22,009 nucleotides of DNA, from contig JABXJU010000057.1 of assembly GCA_013375405.1 (NCBI GenBank), forward strand, positions 1-22,009, read 5' to 3'. Shown one piece after another: positions 14,373 through 21,509 of this stretch. Both the position numbers and the translations under genes were made by a program. The notes under the pieces were generated by a model. The model had not been told where the DNA came from, searched no databases, and saw nothing but the letters and a program-made list of their open reading frames with translations. Within the stretch, counting starts at the first letter, position 1. Every line of letters begins with the position of its first letter. This DNA is from Candidatus Helarchaeota archaeon (GTDB lineage Archaea > Asgardarchaeota > Lokiarchaeia > Helarchaeales > HEL-GB-A).

Positions 14373-14906
14373 TTAATCCTTTATTGTAAAGCCCTTATTT
14401 TTTATTATCTCACGAGCAATCCTATCAAAAAGGGTGTCTACATTTTCCCCAGTCTTTGCAGAGGATTCAAAGTAGATGGAATACGCCTGTTTTTTTAGGA
14501 ATTTCTTCACGTCTTTAGCTCTCACTTTTCGGAGGTCTTTTAAGTCATTCTTATTCCCTACAACAATAAAGGGGATATTAGGACTTATAATCGCTTGCAA
14601 TTTTGAAATCCAATCTTCTAATGAAGTAAAAGTAGTAGGACGTGTGAGATCGAAAGTTATTATTGCGCCATCTGCGCCTTTAAGGTATAGACTTAATTTG
14701 GCCTTCCATTCTGCTTGGCCACCAATATCCCAAATTACTAAACGTGTGGTTTTCTTAATTTGGAGGTCTTTCGTCATGAAATTAACGCCTAGCGTTGGGA
14801 TATAATTGTCTTTGAAGGTGTTATTAATATATCGCAGGATCAAACTCGTTTTTCCTACGGCTTCATCTCCTACGAGGACAATTTTGAAGCGAAAGTCCTT
14901 TTTCAT
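14373..14906 (-). CDS. Rab/Ras-like small GTPase
   Basis: This is a 177-residue stand-alone GTPase domain. All G motifs are present: G1 GDEAVGKTS (13-21), the switch I Thr (T38), G3 WDIGGQ (59-64), G4 NKND (118-121) and G5 SAK (149-151). The Ras-superfamily order and the SLEDWISKL helix resemble Rab/Ras members, while G3 has IGGQ in place of the TAGQ usual in Rab. The C-terminus (ends KNKGFTIKD) has no Cys, so no prenyl anchor is expected. Numerous Ras-like GTPases are a known trait of Asgard archaea. The ATG at 14906 has no ribosome binding site and may be leaderless. It lies between fixX and the sialidase on the same strand but is probably transcribed separately. Confidence 0.9.
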   Translation of the reverse strand: MKKDFRFKIVLVGDEAVGKTSLILRYINNTFKDNYIPTLGVNFMTKDLQIKKTTRLVIWDIGGQAEWKAKLSLYLKGADGAIITFDLTRPTTFTSLEDWISKLQAIISPNIPFIVVGNKNDLKDLRKVRAKDVKKFLKKQAYSIYFESSAKTGENVDTLFDRIAREIIKNKGFTIKD

Positions 14907-15017
14907 AATTGTGTAGTTTAAATTTTAGGATTTAAAAATGTATTTTTAATTCGTGAAAATGGATATTTTTGTACATTTTAAATGGGAGTTAAAGAACCTA
15001 TACCAAGATTTTCAAAT

Positions 15018-15033
15018 AGTGGCAATGGCCACT
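15018..15033. repeat. 6-bp stem, 4-base loop hairpin between fixX and the GTPase gene
   Basis: AGTGGC-AATG-GCCACT is a perfect inverted repeat, unusually GC-rich for this spacer. It lies about 40 bases beyond the fixX stop and about 110 bases upstream of the GTPase start. No T-run follows on the minus strand, so it is not a typical terminator. It could be a 3' stability hairpin or an operator. Confidence 0.35.
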
Positions 15034-15071
15034 TCATTAAAGAAAGAATTTAATAAGTAATTTAAGCGAAT

Positions 15072-15347
15072 TTAGCCATGCATGTATTTTATACCAGTAC
15101 CACCTTTGGGATAAGTAAAGGTAATTGCATTATAATCGCATACGCTTTCACAGGCTACGCACTCCATGCACCGTTCCTTATAATCTTTTGCTAATATGGA
15201 TTTCCCTTTTTCTAATTTCCAAAGATTAGCAGGGCATATTATAATACAACTTCCACAGCCAGTGCAATTCTCAATATTATGGGTTATAAAATCGCCGGGA
15301 TCTCCTTCTCTTATATTCAATTCTTTTAAATTTATGTTTTCTGTCAT
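15072..15347 (-). CDS. fixX: FixX-like ferredoxin, partner of FixC flavoprotein
   Basis: The product is 91 residues. It has two complete CX2CX2CX3C motifs, C28/31/34/38 (CTGCGSCIIICP) and C60/63/66/70 (CMECVACESVC), so two [4Fe-4S] clusters are predicted. FixX proteins pass electrons between an ETF-type flavoprotein and the FixC/ETF-quinone oxidoreductase flavoprotein. The start at 15347 is 3 bases after the fixC stop, and AAGAGA at the fixC end can act as the ribosome site, so the two are co-translated. Family position rests mainly on this neighbour and on the typical C-terminal ending, VCDYNAITFTYPKGGTGIKY. Many FixX proteins keep only one intact cluster; having two is noteworthy. Confidence 0.85.
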   Translation of the reverse strand: MTENINLKELNIREGDPGDFITHNIENCTGCGSCIIICPANLWKLEKGKSILAKDYKERCMECVACESVCDYNAITFTYPKGGTGIKYMHG

Positions 15348-15350
15348 TTT

Positions 15351-16712
15351 TTATCTCTTCTTTTTACTTTTAGTAAATTGTTTCATCATTTTTTGAATCA
15401 TTTTTAGATTTCCTAACGGCTCTCGAAAGACTTTTCCCAAAATGGGTATAATATACCTGGCGAGAAATGGAGCGAGTACATCTGCTTGTTCAGCCAAGAG
15501 TTCGTTAAAACGTCGGAAGTAGGTGATATGAGCCTCGCCTACTGTGAAGATAGAAAATTGATCATTCAATAATTCGGCGAACCATTCCATATTTTTAGGG
15601 GCAAAGGGTAAATTCGCCCAGACTTCTTGTAATTCAGGTCCAGCTTCAAATTCAACCCCAATTTCCGAATCTTTCCAAGCATCTTCATATTGCTTTAAAA
15701 CTACTTTTGAAGTATCTCCTGCATCAAGGGCTTTTTTAGCAATTTGTGAGGCAATTCTTCCGGAATACATCGCAGACCAGATGCCTTCTGCTTCAAGAGG
15801 ACACGGGAACCCTGCGGCGTCTCCAATTAATATCACATTATCGGTGTAGGTTTTTCCCGGATACTTTAACCAAGGTAAGAGATGTGCATGAAACTCTCGG
15901 ATCTTGGCTTTGGTCAATCTTATCATCTTTCTAATGCCATCCACTTTCAAAGCAGTATTCAAGTGGGCGCGAGGACTTTTATCCCAGCTAGAGAGCCAAT
16001 CACCTAATCCCAAATGAAATCCATCCGCTTTAAAAAATTGATAGGCCCCTGGAAATCCCCCACCAAGCCAAGTATGGATTCCATTCTCCCCAATTACGTC
16101 ATCTACCAATTGTTTCGATTCACATTTAAAATCATAGCTGACAACCAAGGTAACTTCGTCTTTCTGCCATTTAGCTCTAATTCCCGCCTTCCGTGCAACA
16201 AGACTCCAACCACCATCAGCTCCGATGATAATGCGTCCCTTTATTTTTTCGCCCTTATCAGTTAGCACCCCATCAATTTTTCCCTTCTCATTTCGTGTTA
16301 AATCAGTGACAGTCGTGGAATTCTTTAATTCAGCACCAGCACTCACTGCTAATTCAGCAAGCCATGGATCAAATTCACTCCTATATAAATTCACAGTAAA
16401 GAATTCTTTAGCTTCTTTATAGGTATTTAAGCGTTGGCTTGGTGTTTGTGAAAAAGCAAACATTTCGCGTAAATCTTTATCTACGAGGTGCGATGTATGC
16501 ATTCGGACCATTCTCATAGAGGACACATCTAATTTATTCATAAAATTAAAATCACGCCATAATTTCGGTGATAAGGCACAGCCACTAGCATTCTTTGCGC
16601 CTGGATAACTTCCGCGTTCAAGTATTACAACCGATAATCCTAATTCAGCCGCAGTTTTAGCACAAATGCTTCCACCGGGTCCTGCTCCTACAATTACTAA
16701 ATCATAATTAGC
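15351..16712 (-). CDS. fixC: FixC-like / ETF:quinone oxidoreductase-type FAD dehydrogenase
   Basis: This 453-residue flavoprotein belongs to the family that holds FixC, ETF-quinone oxidoreductase and geranylgeranyl reductases. The N-terminal FAD motif is VGAGPGGS (9-16), followed by VVILERGSYPGAKN; the second FAD contact is LIGDAAGFPCPLEAEGIWSA. It probably transfers electrons between an electron-transfer flavoprotein and a membrane or soluble acceptor together with FixX. The frame extends to TTG 16745, but I choose the ATG at 16712 (MANYDLVIVGAGPGG), which begins just before the FAD fold with GTGAG upstream. EtfA/EtfB genes are not in the window. The basic C-terminus (QFTKSKKKR) could assist membrane contact. 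A geranylgeranyl-reductase role is possible from sequence alone, but the fixX neighbour favours ETF dehydrogenase. Confidence 0.87.
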   Translation of the reverse strand, partial: ANYDLVIVGAGPGGSICAKTAAELGLSVVILERGSYPGAKNASGCALSPKLWRDFNFMNKLDVSSMRMVRMHTSHLVDKDLREMFAFSQTPSQRLNTYKEAKEFFTVNLYRSEFDPWLAELAVSAGAELKNSTTVTDLTRNEKGKIDGVLTDKGEKIKGRIIIGADGGWSLVARKAGIRAKWQKDEVTLVVSYDFKCESKQLVDDVIGENGIHTWLGGGFPGAYQFFKADGFHLGLGDWLSSWDKSPRAHLNTALKVDGIRKMIRLTKAKIREFHAHLLPWLKYPGKTYTDNVILIGDAAGFPCPLEAEGIWSAMYSGRIASQIAKKALDAGDTSKVVLKQYEDAWKDSEIGVEFEAGPELQEVWANLPFAPKNMEWFAELLNDQFSIFTVGEAHITYFRRFNELLAEQADVLAPFLARYIIPILGKVFREPLGNLKMIQKMMKQFTKSKKKR

Positions 16713-16761
16713 CATAGAACTCACATTAATTAGATAATTGTGCAATTATACGATAAATTGT

Positions 16762-16768
16762 AAAAAAA
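16762..16768 (-). terminator. T-run terminator after the longin-like gene
   Basis: Read leftward the bases are CCTTTTTTTAC, about 20 bases past the stop of the longin-like gene. It would separate that transcript from fixC, which starts 50 bases further on. Confidence 0.35.
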
Positions 16769-16788
16769 GGACTAATAAATAAATGTTT

Positions 16789-17262
16789 TTATAATTTCTC
16801 TAAAAAAGTGAGTAGTTTATCATGCAGTTGAGATAAAATATTGGGATCAAGGGTCTCTTTTTGCAGAAGAGGCCAAAGATTCTTAGTTTCTTTTTCGAGA
16901 AATTGATGAATTTGAGGGCTTTTTTGGCAAATTTCATCGCGATAGGATTCATGAAACAATAAAGTAATTGTAGTTGGGAGTTCGCTCGGTAAAGGATTTT
17001 TTGGACGTGGATCTTCATACCCAGAGAAATAAATGAATCCAACAGCTTTCATATCAGGGAAAGGTAAAACACCAAAACATGTAAGCTCCCGAGGCGTTTT
17101 TTCGCGATAAGACTTATCCCCAATCATAATTGAGAAAGATTTTAAGGCAGAATTATGGATTTCACTAAGAGAAGCAAAATTTGGGTACCAAATCTTAGGA
17201 TGTGGACCTTTTTCATCCACGACTGATAAAATGATACCATTGAGTGGAACTTTTTGCTTCAT
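16789..17262 (-). CDS. Longin-like small protein adjacent to Rag-like GTPase
   Basis: The product is 157 residues from ATG 17262; a GTG one codon earlier is less likely. The opening, GIILSVVDEKGPHPKIWYPN (about 9-28), has the archaeal longin-type strand-turn-strand with a GPxPxIxYP turn. Two more strands, TCFGVLPFPDMKAVGFIYFSG and TTITLLFHES, and two C-terminal helices follow, including LPSELPTTI. Longin and roadblock folds bind or regulate small GTPases in eukaryotic trafficking and Rag-Ragulator complexes, and such proteins are known in Asgard archaea. It is encoded 72 bases downstream of the Rag-like GTPase on the same strand, so it is a natural partner candidate. No Cys or membrane anchor is seen. 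The fold call rests on pattern only. Confidence 0.6.
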   Translation of the reverse strand: MKQKVPLNGIILSVVDEKGPHPKIWYPNFASLSEIHNSALKSFSIMIGDKSYREKTPRELTCFGVLPFPDMKAVGFIYFSGYEDPRPKNPLPSELPTTITLLFHESYRDEICQKSPQIHQFLEKETKNLWPLLQKETLDPNILSQLHDKLLTFLEKL

Positions 17263-17334
17263 CACAATTCACAACGATAATATAAACATTATATTAATTA
17301 GGACATCCCTGAATTAAACTTTAATCAATTGACT

Positions 17335-18282
17335 TCAATCAATTGTTTTAATCAACTCGTGAAGACCTTTTTCAATCTTTGTCACAAATATTTTGTGAAA
17401 AATCGAAAAAATCTCCTTTGATTTGAGAGATTGTGAGCCCATAATTAAAAGGTAATAGGGACCAGCTAATTCCGTTATTTTTTCAAGTTGGAATTTATAG
17501 TTCTCTCCATTGGAGATATTAAGATCAAACGATACTTGCCGATCGTCATAGACACCTTTAAAGTCACGCATTAAAGTAGTGAACGCATTTATTGTCTTAT
17601 AACAAGCTTTTTTAGTTTTTAAGTCGGGGAAGGTATTTCCAACCACGAAAAAATTCTTATCAAAAAGGATCGTACCGACTGTTCCCAATTGCTCAGTTTT
17701 AAGGCGAAATTCATCGAGAATTTGACTCAGAATTCCCAATGGCATCAATTTTCCAATCCCATAAGAAAACATTTCGACAAGTGATTTTCTGTCAAAAATA
17801 CTAGTAATAAAAACCTTAATTTCAACATCATGCTTCTGGGAATAATCTGAGAATAGATTGGTAATCCAATTGAGGTTTTTAATAATAGGAGCATTCTCGA
17901 CAATATCAGGATCTACTTTATGAAGACAAAGAACCACAGGACATTTGATTTTGAGATGATCTAACGCATGCAACATATCATCAAAGTAGGCGCCTGCTTC
18001 ATTGAAGCGATGGTCATCTTGAACATCTATTACGAATATGAGAAGATTGGTATCTTGTAGTATCTGTTCATAATTCTTAAGATATTCTTCACGATATTGC
18101 TGTTGCCCACCTAAATCCCAATTCATAATTTTAAACCCTAGAATCTCCCACGCCGTCCTCTTTGTTCCAAGAGTGGGTTTAATCTGGTCTAAACCACTAT
18201 AAGATCCTTCTAAAATTTTGAGGATACTCGTTTTCCCTGCAAAATCCAGCCCAAGAAATACAATTTTATATATTTCTGTCAT
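17335..18282 (-). CDS. Rag/Gtr-like GTPase with fused C-terminal longin/roadblock-type domain
   Basis: The product is 315 residues. The GTPase domain (1-180) has G1 GLDFAGKTS (11-19), of the Arf/Rag type with no residue at the Ras Gln-adjacent position; G3 WDLGGQ (55-60); G4 HKVD (121-124), with the His that marks Rag/Gtr (HKMD); and G5 TSIFD (160-164), matching the Rag TSIWD. The C-terminal half (about 183-312) looks like a longin/roadblock fold: a helix, strands VGTILFDKNFFVVGN, a long helix, and strands near 248-283 followed by a last helix. This is the architecture of eukaryotic RagA/Gtr1, which dimerise through the C-terminal domain and signal at lysosomes or vacuoles. The ATG at 18282 has GTGAG upstream. 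A longin-like protein follows. The call of GTPase with fused domain is firm; the Rag-like assignment is a motif-based inference. Confidence 0.85.
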   Translation of the reverse strand: MTEIYKIVFLGLDFAGKTSILKILEGSYSGLDQIKPTLGTKRTAWEILGFKIMNWDLGGQQQYREEYLKNYEQILQDTNLLIFVIDVQDDHRFNEAGAYFDDMLHALDHLKIKCPVVLCLHKVDPDIVENAPIIKNLNWITNLFSDYSQKHDVEIKVFITSIFDRKSLVEMFSYGIGKLMPLGILSQILDEFRLKTEQLGTVGTILFDKNFFVVGNTFPDLKTKKACYKTINAFTTLMRDFKGVYDDRQVSFDLNISNGENYKFQLEKITELAGPYYLLIMGSQSLKSKEIFSIFHKIFVTKIEKGLHELIKTID

Positions 18283-18450
18283 TTCTACTCACTTTTGAGT
18301 ATATCCTTTAGGTTTTTTGAAAAAAAAGAGATACGTTTAGTTATTTAAAACATTCTGAATAATTAGAAACTAATTTTAATAACCTATCCTTAACTAAAAA
18401 TATAATCGAAAAATTTGAAAATTTGGAATTAAGTGTGTTTTGGTGATTAT

Positions 18451-18927
18451 GTGTTCTCTGTGAGAAGATTTATAAAGGATGATCAAGAAAGTGCGAAGAA
18501 TTTGATGGTTCAACTCTGTAAAGTCACAGGAGTTCCTTTTAATGAGAAACGTTGGAAATGGGGTGTTAAAATGCGCTTGTATGATGCCTTGCGGAAGAAT
18601 GGAATGCTCGTGGCAGAAACTACTGAGGGGAAGAATTTGGCAGGGATGGTTTTTGCAGATATTTCCATTGATCCTGTGGGATCTTCTACCGGTTATGTTA
18701 GGTCTGTGGTTGTTGATGAAAAGTTTCGAGGGCAGGGGGTCGGAAAATTGCTGATCCAAGAATCTGTAAAATACCTTAATGAAATGAACGTAGATCAAAT
18801 TTTAATTAATGTAAGAAGCAAAACCGAACGTGCGAAAGGGTTATACGAAAAGATGGGGTTTAAAGAAGTTTACACCGTTATGCGATATGGTATTAAAGGA
18901 GATAGCTCAGGAATGGAAGGCCTTTAA
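18451..18927 (+). CDS. GNAT-family N-acetyltransferase (RimI-like)
   Basis: The GNAT fold transfers an acetyl group from acetyl-CoA to an amine, often a protein N-terminus or small molecule. The signature is VRSVVVDEKFRGQGVGKLLI, with the acetyl-CoA loop RGQGVG, followed by the usual helix, the strand ILINVRSKTERAKGLYEKMG and FKEVYTVMRYGI. Length is 158 residues. I start at GTG 18451, which gives a typical N-terminus FSVRRFIKDD and has GGTGA at 18442-18446. GTG at 18433 and at 18460 are alternatives. It is a single gene between the Rag-like GTPase (divergent) and the acyl-CoA dehydrogenase (convergent), so context tells nothing about its substrate. Confidence 0.85.
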   Translation: MFSVRRFIKDDQESAKNLMVQLCKVTGVPFNEKRWKWGVKMRLYDALRKNGMLVAETTEGKNLAGMVFADISIDPVGSSTGYVRSVVVDEKFRGQGVGKLLIQESVKYLNEMNVDQILINVRSKTERAKGLYEKMGFKEVYTVMRYGIKGDSSGMEGL

Positions 18928-18955
18928 TATCATTACAATATTATTCTATTCCCTT

Positions 18956-18972
18956 AAAAAAATAAAAAAAAA
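18956..18972 (-). terminator. T-rich terminator after the acyl-CoA dehydrogenase
   Basis: Read leftward there are nine T, one A, then seven T, starting 5 bases after the dehydrogenase stop codon. It lies in the convergent gap with the GNAT gene and matches archaeal T-tract termination. Confidence 0.5.
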
Positions 18973-18977
18973 TGTAA

Positions 18978-20189
18978 TTAACTCGCCCTAGGTTTCGGGG
19001 CTGCTTTTTCCTTCTTTTTAATGAAAGGACCATAAAGTTCTCTTTGAATGATGAATTTTTGGATGTCAGTCGTGCCGCCTACAACCCACATAACCGGAGC
19101 CATGCGCCACGCACATGGTACTATGTCAGTGCGCTTGGTAATGGCTTCGCCCGCGAGGGTCATCACGCAGGTATTGGTAACTTCAATTTCCATTTCCGTA
19201 CCAAAAGCAAACGCACTTGAGGCGGCGATGGTGGCTTCCTTTTCCTGATGGGCATCGATCATCTTTGCGGCTTCAAGTGTCAATAGACGCGCAGCTTTAA
19301 GTTTTATTGCAGCATCTGCCAAGCGAAAACTAACCCCCTCAAGACTTGAAATCGGTCTTTTAAATTGTACGCGCTCGGTGGAATATTTAAGGGCAATATC
19401 AAATGCAGCCTGGGCGTGTCCAACGCAGGCAGCCGCCATTCCAACCCTTTCTACGTTTAATTCGGACATTAGAATACCAAAGCCTTTGCCTTCTGTTCCA
19501 ACCAAGTTTTCCACGGGAACTCGCATATCCTTGAATTCCATTCGTGCTACTGAAGCCCCTTCCATTCCTGCTAAATCATAACGTTCAGTTATTTCAAAGC
19601 CTTTCGTCGAAGTTTCTACCAGAACGCCGGTAATTCTTTTTCGTGGATTAGGATCCTCGATGTTTTGGAGCACGCCATAAAGGGAGACGATATCTGCTTC
19701 TCCACCGTTGGTAATATAGCGTTTATGACCATTTATGATATATTCATCCCCTTCGCGGATTATTTGTGTCTGCATCATCGAAAGGTCTGAACCGGCAGTA
19801 TCCTCGGTCATAGCAATGGCTCCAATCCACTCGCCACTCGTGATTTTTGGTAAATATTTCTTTTTTTGTTCGTCAGTTCCAACGGTTGCTAAGGGCATTC
19901 CAAAGAGTGAGGCGCTCACGAGTCTAGTCATCTCGATAGCACCATTGATACCTGCCACTTCTTCCGCGAGAATGGATTCCCAAACCATCCCTTTACCAGT
20001 CCCACCATATTTAGGGTCGTGGATTGCGCCACATAAACCCCTTTTGCCCATTAATATCATGGCTTTCTTGACGGCATTATAATCCCCATCAATCGCGGGT
20101 TGCACGAGAGGTGCAATGTTCTCTTGCAGCCAATCATGAATCTCTTTTCTGAATTTCATCTCTTCAGTCGTATAAAATACACTTGACAT
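18978..20189 (-). CDS. Acyl-CoA dehydrogenase, isovaleryl-type catalytic base position
   Basis: This flavoprotein oxidises an acyl-CoA to the 2-enoyl-CoA and hands electrons to an ETF. The usual blocks are present: YGGTGKGMVWESILAEEV near 63-80, AIAMTEDTAGSDLS, and ERVQFKRPISSLEGVSFRLA. The position that carries the catalytic Glu in medium/short-chain enzymes (xxYEGT) is VVGGTTDIQ here, with Gly in place of Glu. Instead LNVERVGMA provides a Glu where isovaleryl-CoA and long-chain enzymes have theirs (E249 counted from TTG 20195, E247 from the ATG). Length is 403 residues from ATG 20189, preceded by GAGG. The frame also begins at TTG 20195. The C-terminus is a Lys/Ala/Pro-rich tail. Substrate chain length is undecided. 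The FixCX genes 2 kb away suggest the electron route. Confidence 0.92.
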   Translation of the reverse strand: MSSVFYTTEEMKFRKEIHDWLQENIAPLVQPAIDGDYNAVKKAMILMGKRGLCGAIHDPKYGGTGKGMVWESILAEEVAGINGAIEMTRLVSASLFGMPLATVGTDEQKKKYLPKITSGEWIGAIAMTEDTAGSDLSMMQTQIIREGDEYIINGHKRYITNGGEADIVSLYGVLQNIEDPNPRKRITGVLVETSTKGFEITERYDLAGMEGASVARMEFKDMRVPVENLVGTEGKGFGILMSELNVERVGMAAACVGHAQAAFDIALKYSTERVQFKRPISSLEGVSFRLADAAIKLKAARLLTLEAAKMIDAHQEKEATIAASSAFAFGTEMEIEVTNTCVMTLAGEAITKRTDIVPCAWRMAPVMWVVGGTTDIQKFIIQRELYGPFIKKKEKAAPKPRAS

Positions 20190-20195
20190 CTTCAA

Positions 20196-20318
20196 ACCTC
20201 ATAACAAATTTGATCATACGATATTTGATTGTCTTTAAAATTGTTGTCGAACTGCGGTAGATCGTGAAACACTTCTGTTTGATTAAGGATTTTTTAATTT
20301 AAATTAATATATTAGAAA
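20196..20318. other. Intergenic gap before the acyl-CoA dehydrogenase
   Basis: This 123-base AT-rich spacer holds the dehydrogenase ribosome site and a 14-base AT palindrome TTAATTTAAATTAA (20294-20307), which lies immediately beyond the MBL gene end. I see no RNA gene or reading frame worth naming. The palindrome could be a regulatory site, but such AT palindromes are common. Confidence 0.3.
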
Positions 20319-20972
20319 TTAAAATTGAAACATGGCACCTGCTACGCATGAATGAGCCGCGGTGGGAAATCGTTGTAAAATTTCTGCTTTATAAGAGGTG
20401 CAGTGGCAGGATCCAATGAAAAATAGGTTCTTTAAAATGCCTAACTTTCTAAATCCGTGGAATCCTCCGAGTACACCAAAAATGGGGTAGTCATGGGAAG
20501 TTACCCTGTTAATAATTCTTTCTAATCCAGGATGCGCACAGCCAGTGACAATAAGGAGTCCTTGATCCAATTTCACCATGCAAAACTGTTCATAAAGGTG
20601 ATTTATAGCAGTATCAACGAAGACACCTTTCAATATTTGTTCATGGCCAAACGTTTCATGCATTTGACAGCTTGACATTAATTGAAGTTTGAATTTAACA
20701 GGAAAGAAGGACGGTACAACAACTGTAAGATCAGAAGTGATCTGGAGTAGATGACCTAACCCGCCAACATGATCATGATGGGGGTGGGATAAAATAACAT
20801 ATTGAATTTCTCTCGGGTTTATATCAAATTTTTTTAAATTAAATAAAAGATCGCGACCATTCCCAGTGTCAAAAAGAATTTTAGTGTCATTCATCTCAAT
20901 TAGACAGGAGAAGCCCCATCCTTTCCGAAATCCCTCCAATGCGTCATTATCATAGAGAATTTTAATGTCCAT
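20319..20972 (-). CDS. Metallo-beta-lactamase-fold protein (dihydropterin/RFA-P synthase-annotated group)
   Basis: This is a 217-residue MBL-fold hydrolase. The metal motif HPHHDH (H63/H65/D67/H68 of HxHxDH) follows VILS. Later ligands are H147 in TGCAHPG, H172 in GGFHGF and H190 in GSCHCTSYKA. The spacing and the TGCxHPG/GGFH blocks match the group annotated as 7,8-dihydropterin-6-methyl-4-(beta-D-ribofuranosyl)aminobenzene-5'-phosphate synthase in methanogens. That annotation points to methanopterin or folate-like cofactor metabolism, but the reaction is not firmly established across the group, so the exact substrate is open. The ATG at 20972 has no ribosome binding site, and the gap to the dehydrogenase is 130 bases, so it may be independent. 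Confidence 0.8.
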   Translation of the reverse strand: MDIKILYDNDALEGFRKGWGFSCLIEMNDTKILFDTGNGRDLLFNLKKFDINPREIQYVILSHPHHDHVGGLGHLLQITSDLTVVVPSFFPVKFKLQLMSSCQMHETFGHEQILKGVFVDTAINHLYEQFCMVKLDQGLLIVTGCAHPGLERIINRVTSHDYPIFGVLGGFHGFRKLGILKNLFFIGSCHCTSYKAEILQRFPTAAHSCVAGAMFQF

Positions 20973-21139
20973 TCGAAACCCAAAGTATCACTTGAGAAAA
21001 GATCAATTATGGATTCTTTCATTTCTTTTTAAGCAGTTGGGTTTATTTTGTAACTGCTGTAGAATCGTCTATAGGTATAAGGTGGAAATTCTAATCTTTC
21101 AAAAATTTAAATTATTGAAGTTTTTTATTAAGGAACAAA

Positions 21140-21346
21140 TTACAAAATCCATAACAGTATAATACAAAAAATCATAAATGTAACCATTATCCATATGAAA
21201 ATCTGTCCGACAGCTGGCTTTGCTTTTAATATCTCACCGTAGCAGATAGGACAGTATATCTTGTCATGGTACCAGAGTATATCTTCTTCATCTAGAATCT
21301 CTTTTCTACATCTAGAACATCTTGGAACCCCCTTCATTTCGATCAC
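21140..21346 (-). CDS. Small zinc-ribbon protein with one C-terminal membrane helix
   Basis: The product is about 68 residues. CSRC (about 16-19 counted from TTG 21364) and CPIC (38-41) form a zinc ribbon separated by an acidic loop containing DEEDILWYHDK. From about residue 52 on there is a single hydrophobic helix (IFIWIMVTFMIFCIILLWIL) that ends the protein. I start at GTG 21346, because AAAGGA sits 6 bases before it; TTG 21364 and ATG 21337 are alternatives. The design suggests a tail-anchored protein with a cytoplasmic zinc ribbon, function unknown. It is well placed as a single gene between the MBL protein (same strand, 167 bases downstream) and the divergent gene at the right edge. Confidence 0.55.
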   Translation of the reverse strand: MIEMKGVPRCSRCRKEILDEEDILWYHDKIYCPICYGEILKAKPAVGQIFIWIMVTFMIFCIILLWIL

Positions 21347-21421
21347 TACTATTCCTTTAAGCAAAAAATGACTTTTTGATGAAGTAATTTATATTTCATT
21401 AGACATATTATTTAAAAACTC

Positions 21422-21431
21422 TATATATTTA
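21422..21431 (+). promoter_or_regulatory. Candidate TATA box of the right-edge gene
   Basis: TATATATTTA lies about 80 bases before the ATG at 21510 and about 50 bases before a GGGGGT ribosome-site-like run (21473-21478). A transcript starting near 21450 would include that run. The spacer is AT-rich, so this is a weak call. Confidence 0.25.
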
Positions 21432-21509
21432 AGTATTAAAATATAATACAAATAATGAAATAACAACTAGTAGGGGGTAATTATTATTATACAACTAAAT
21501 AAAAAAGCA

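Noticed and set aside
18394..18798. 134-codon minus-strand frame
   Set aside because: It is antisense to the GNAT gene with its clear acetyl-CoA motif.
20965..21162. 65-codon plus-strand frame between the MBL gene and the zinc-ribbon gene
   Set aside because: It begins inside the MBL gene on the other strand, overlaps the end of the zinc-ribbon gene, has no ribosome site and is Lys/Phe/Ile-rich like random AT DNA.
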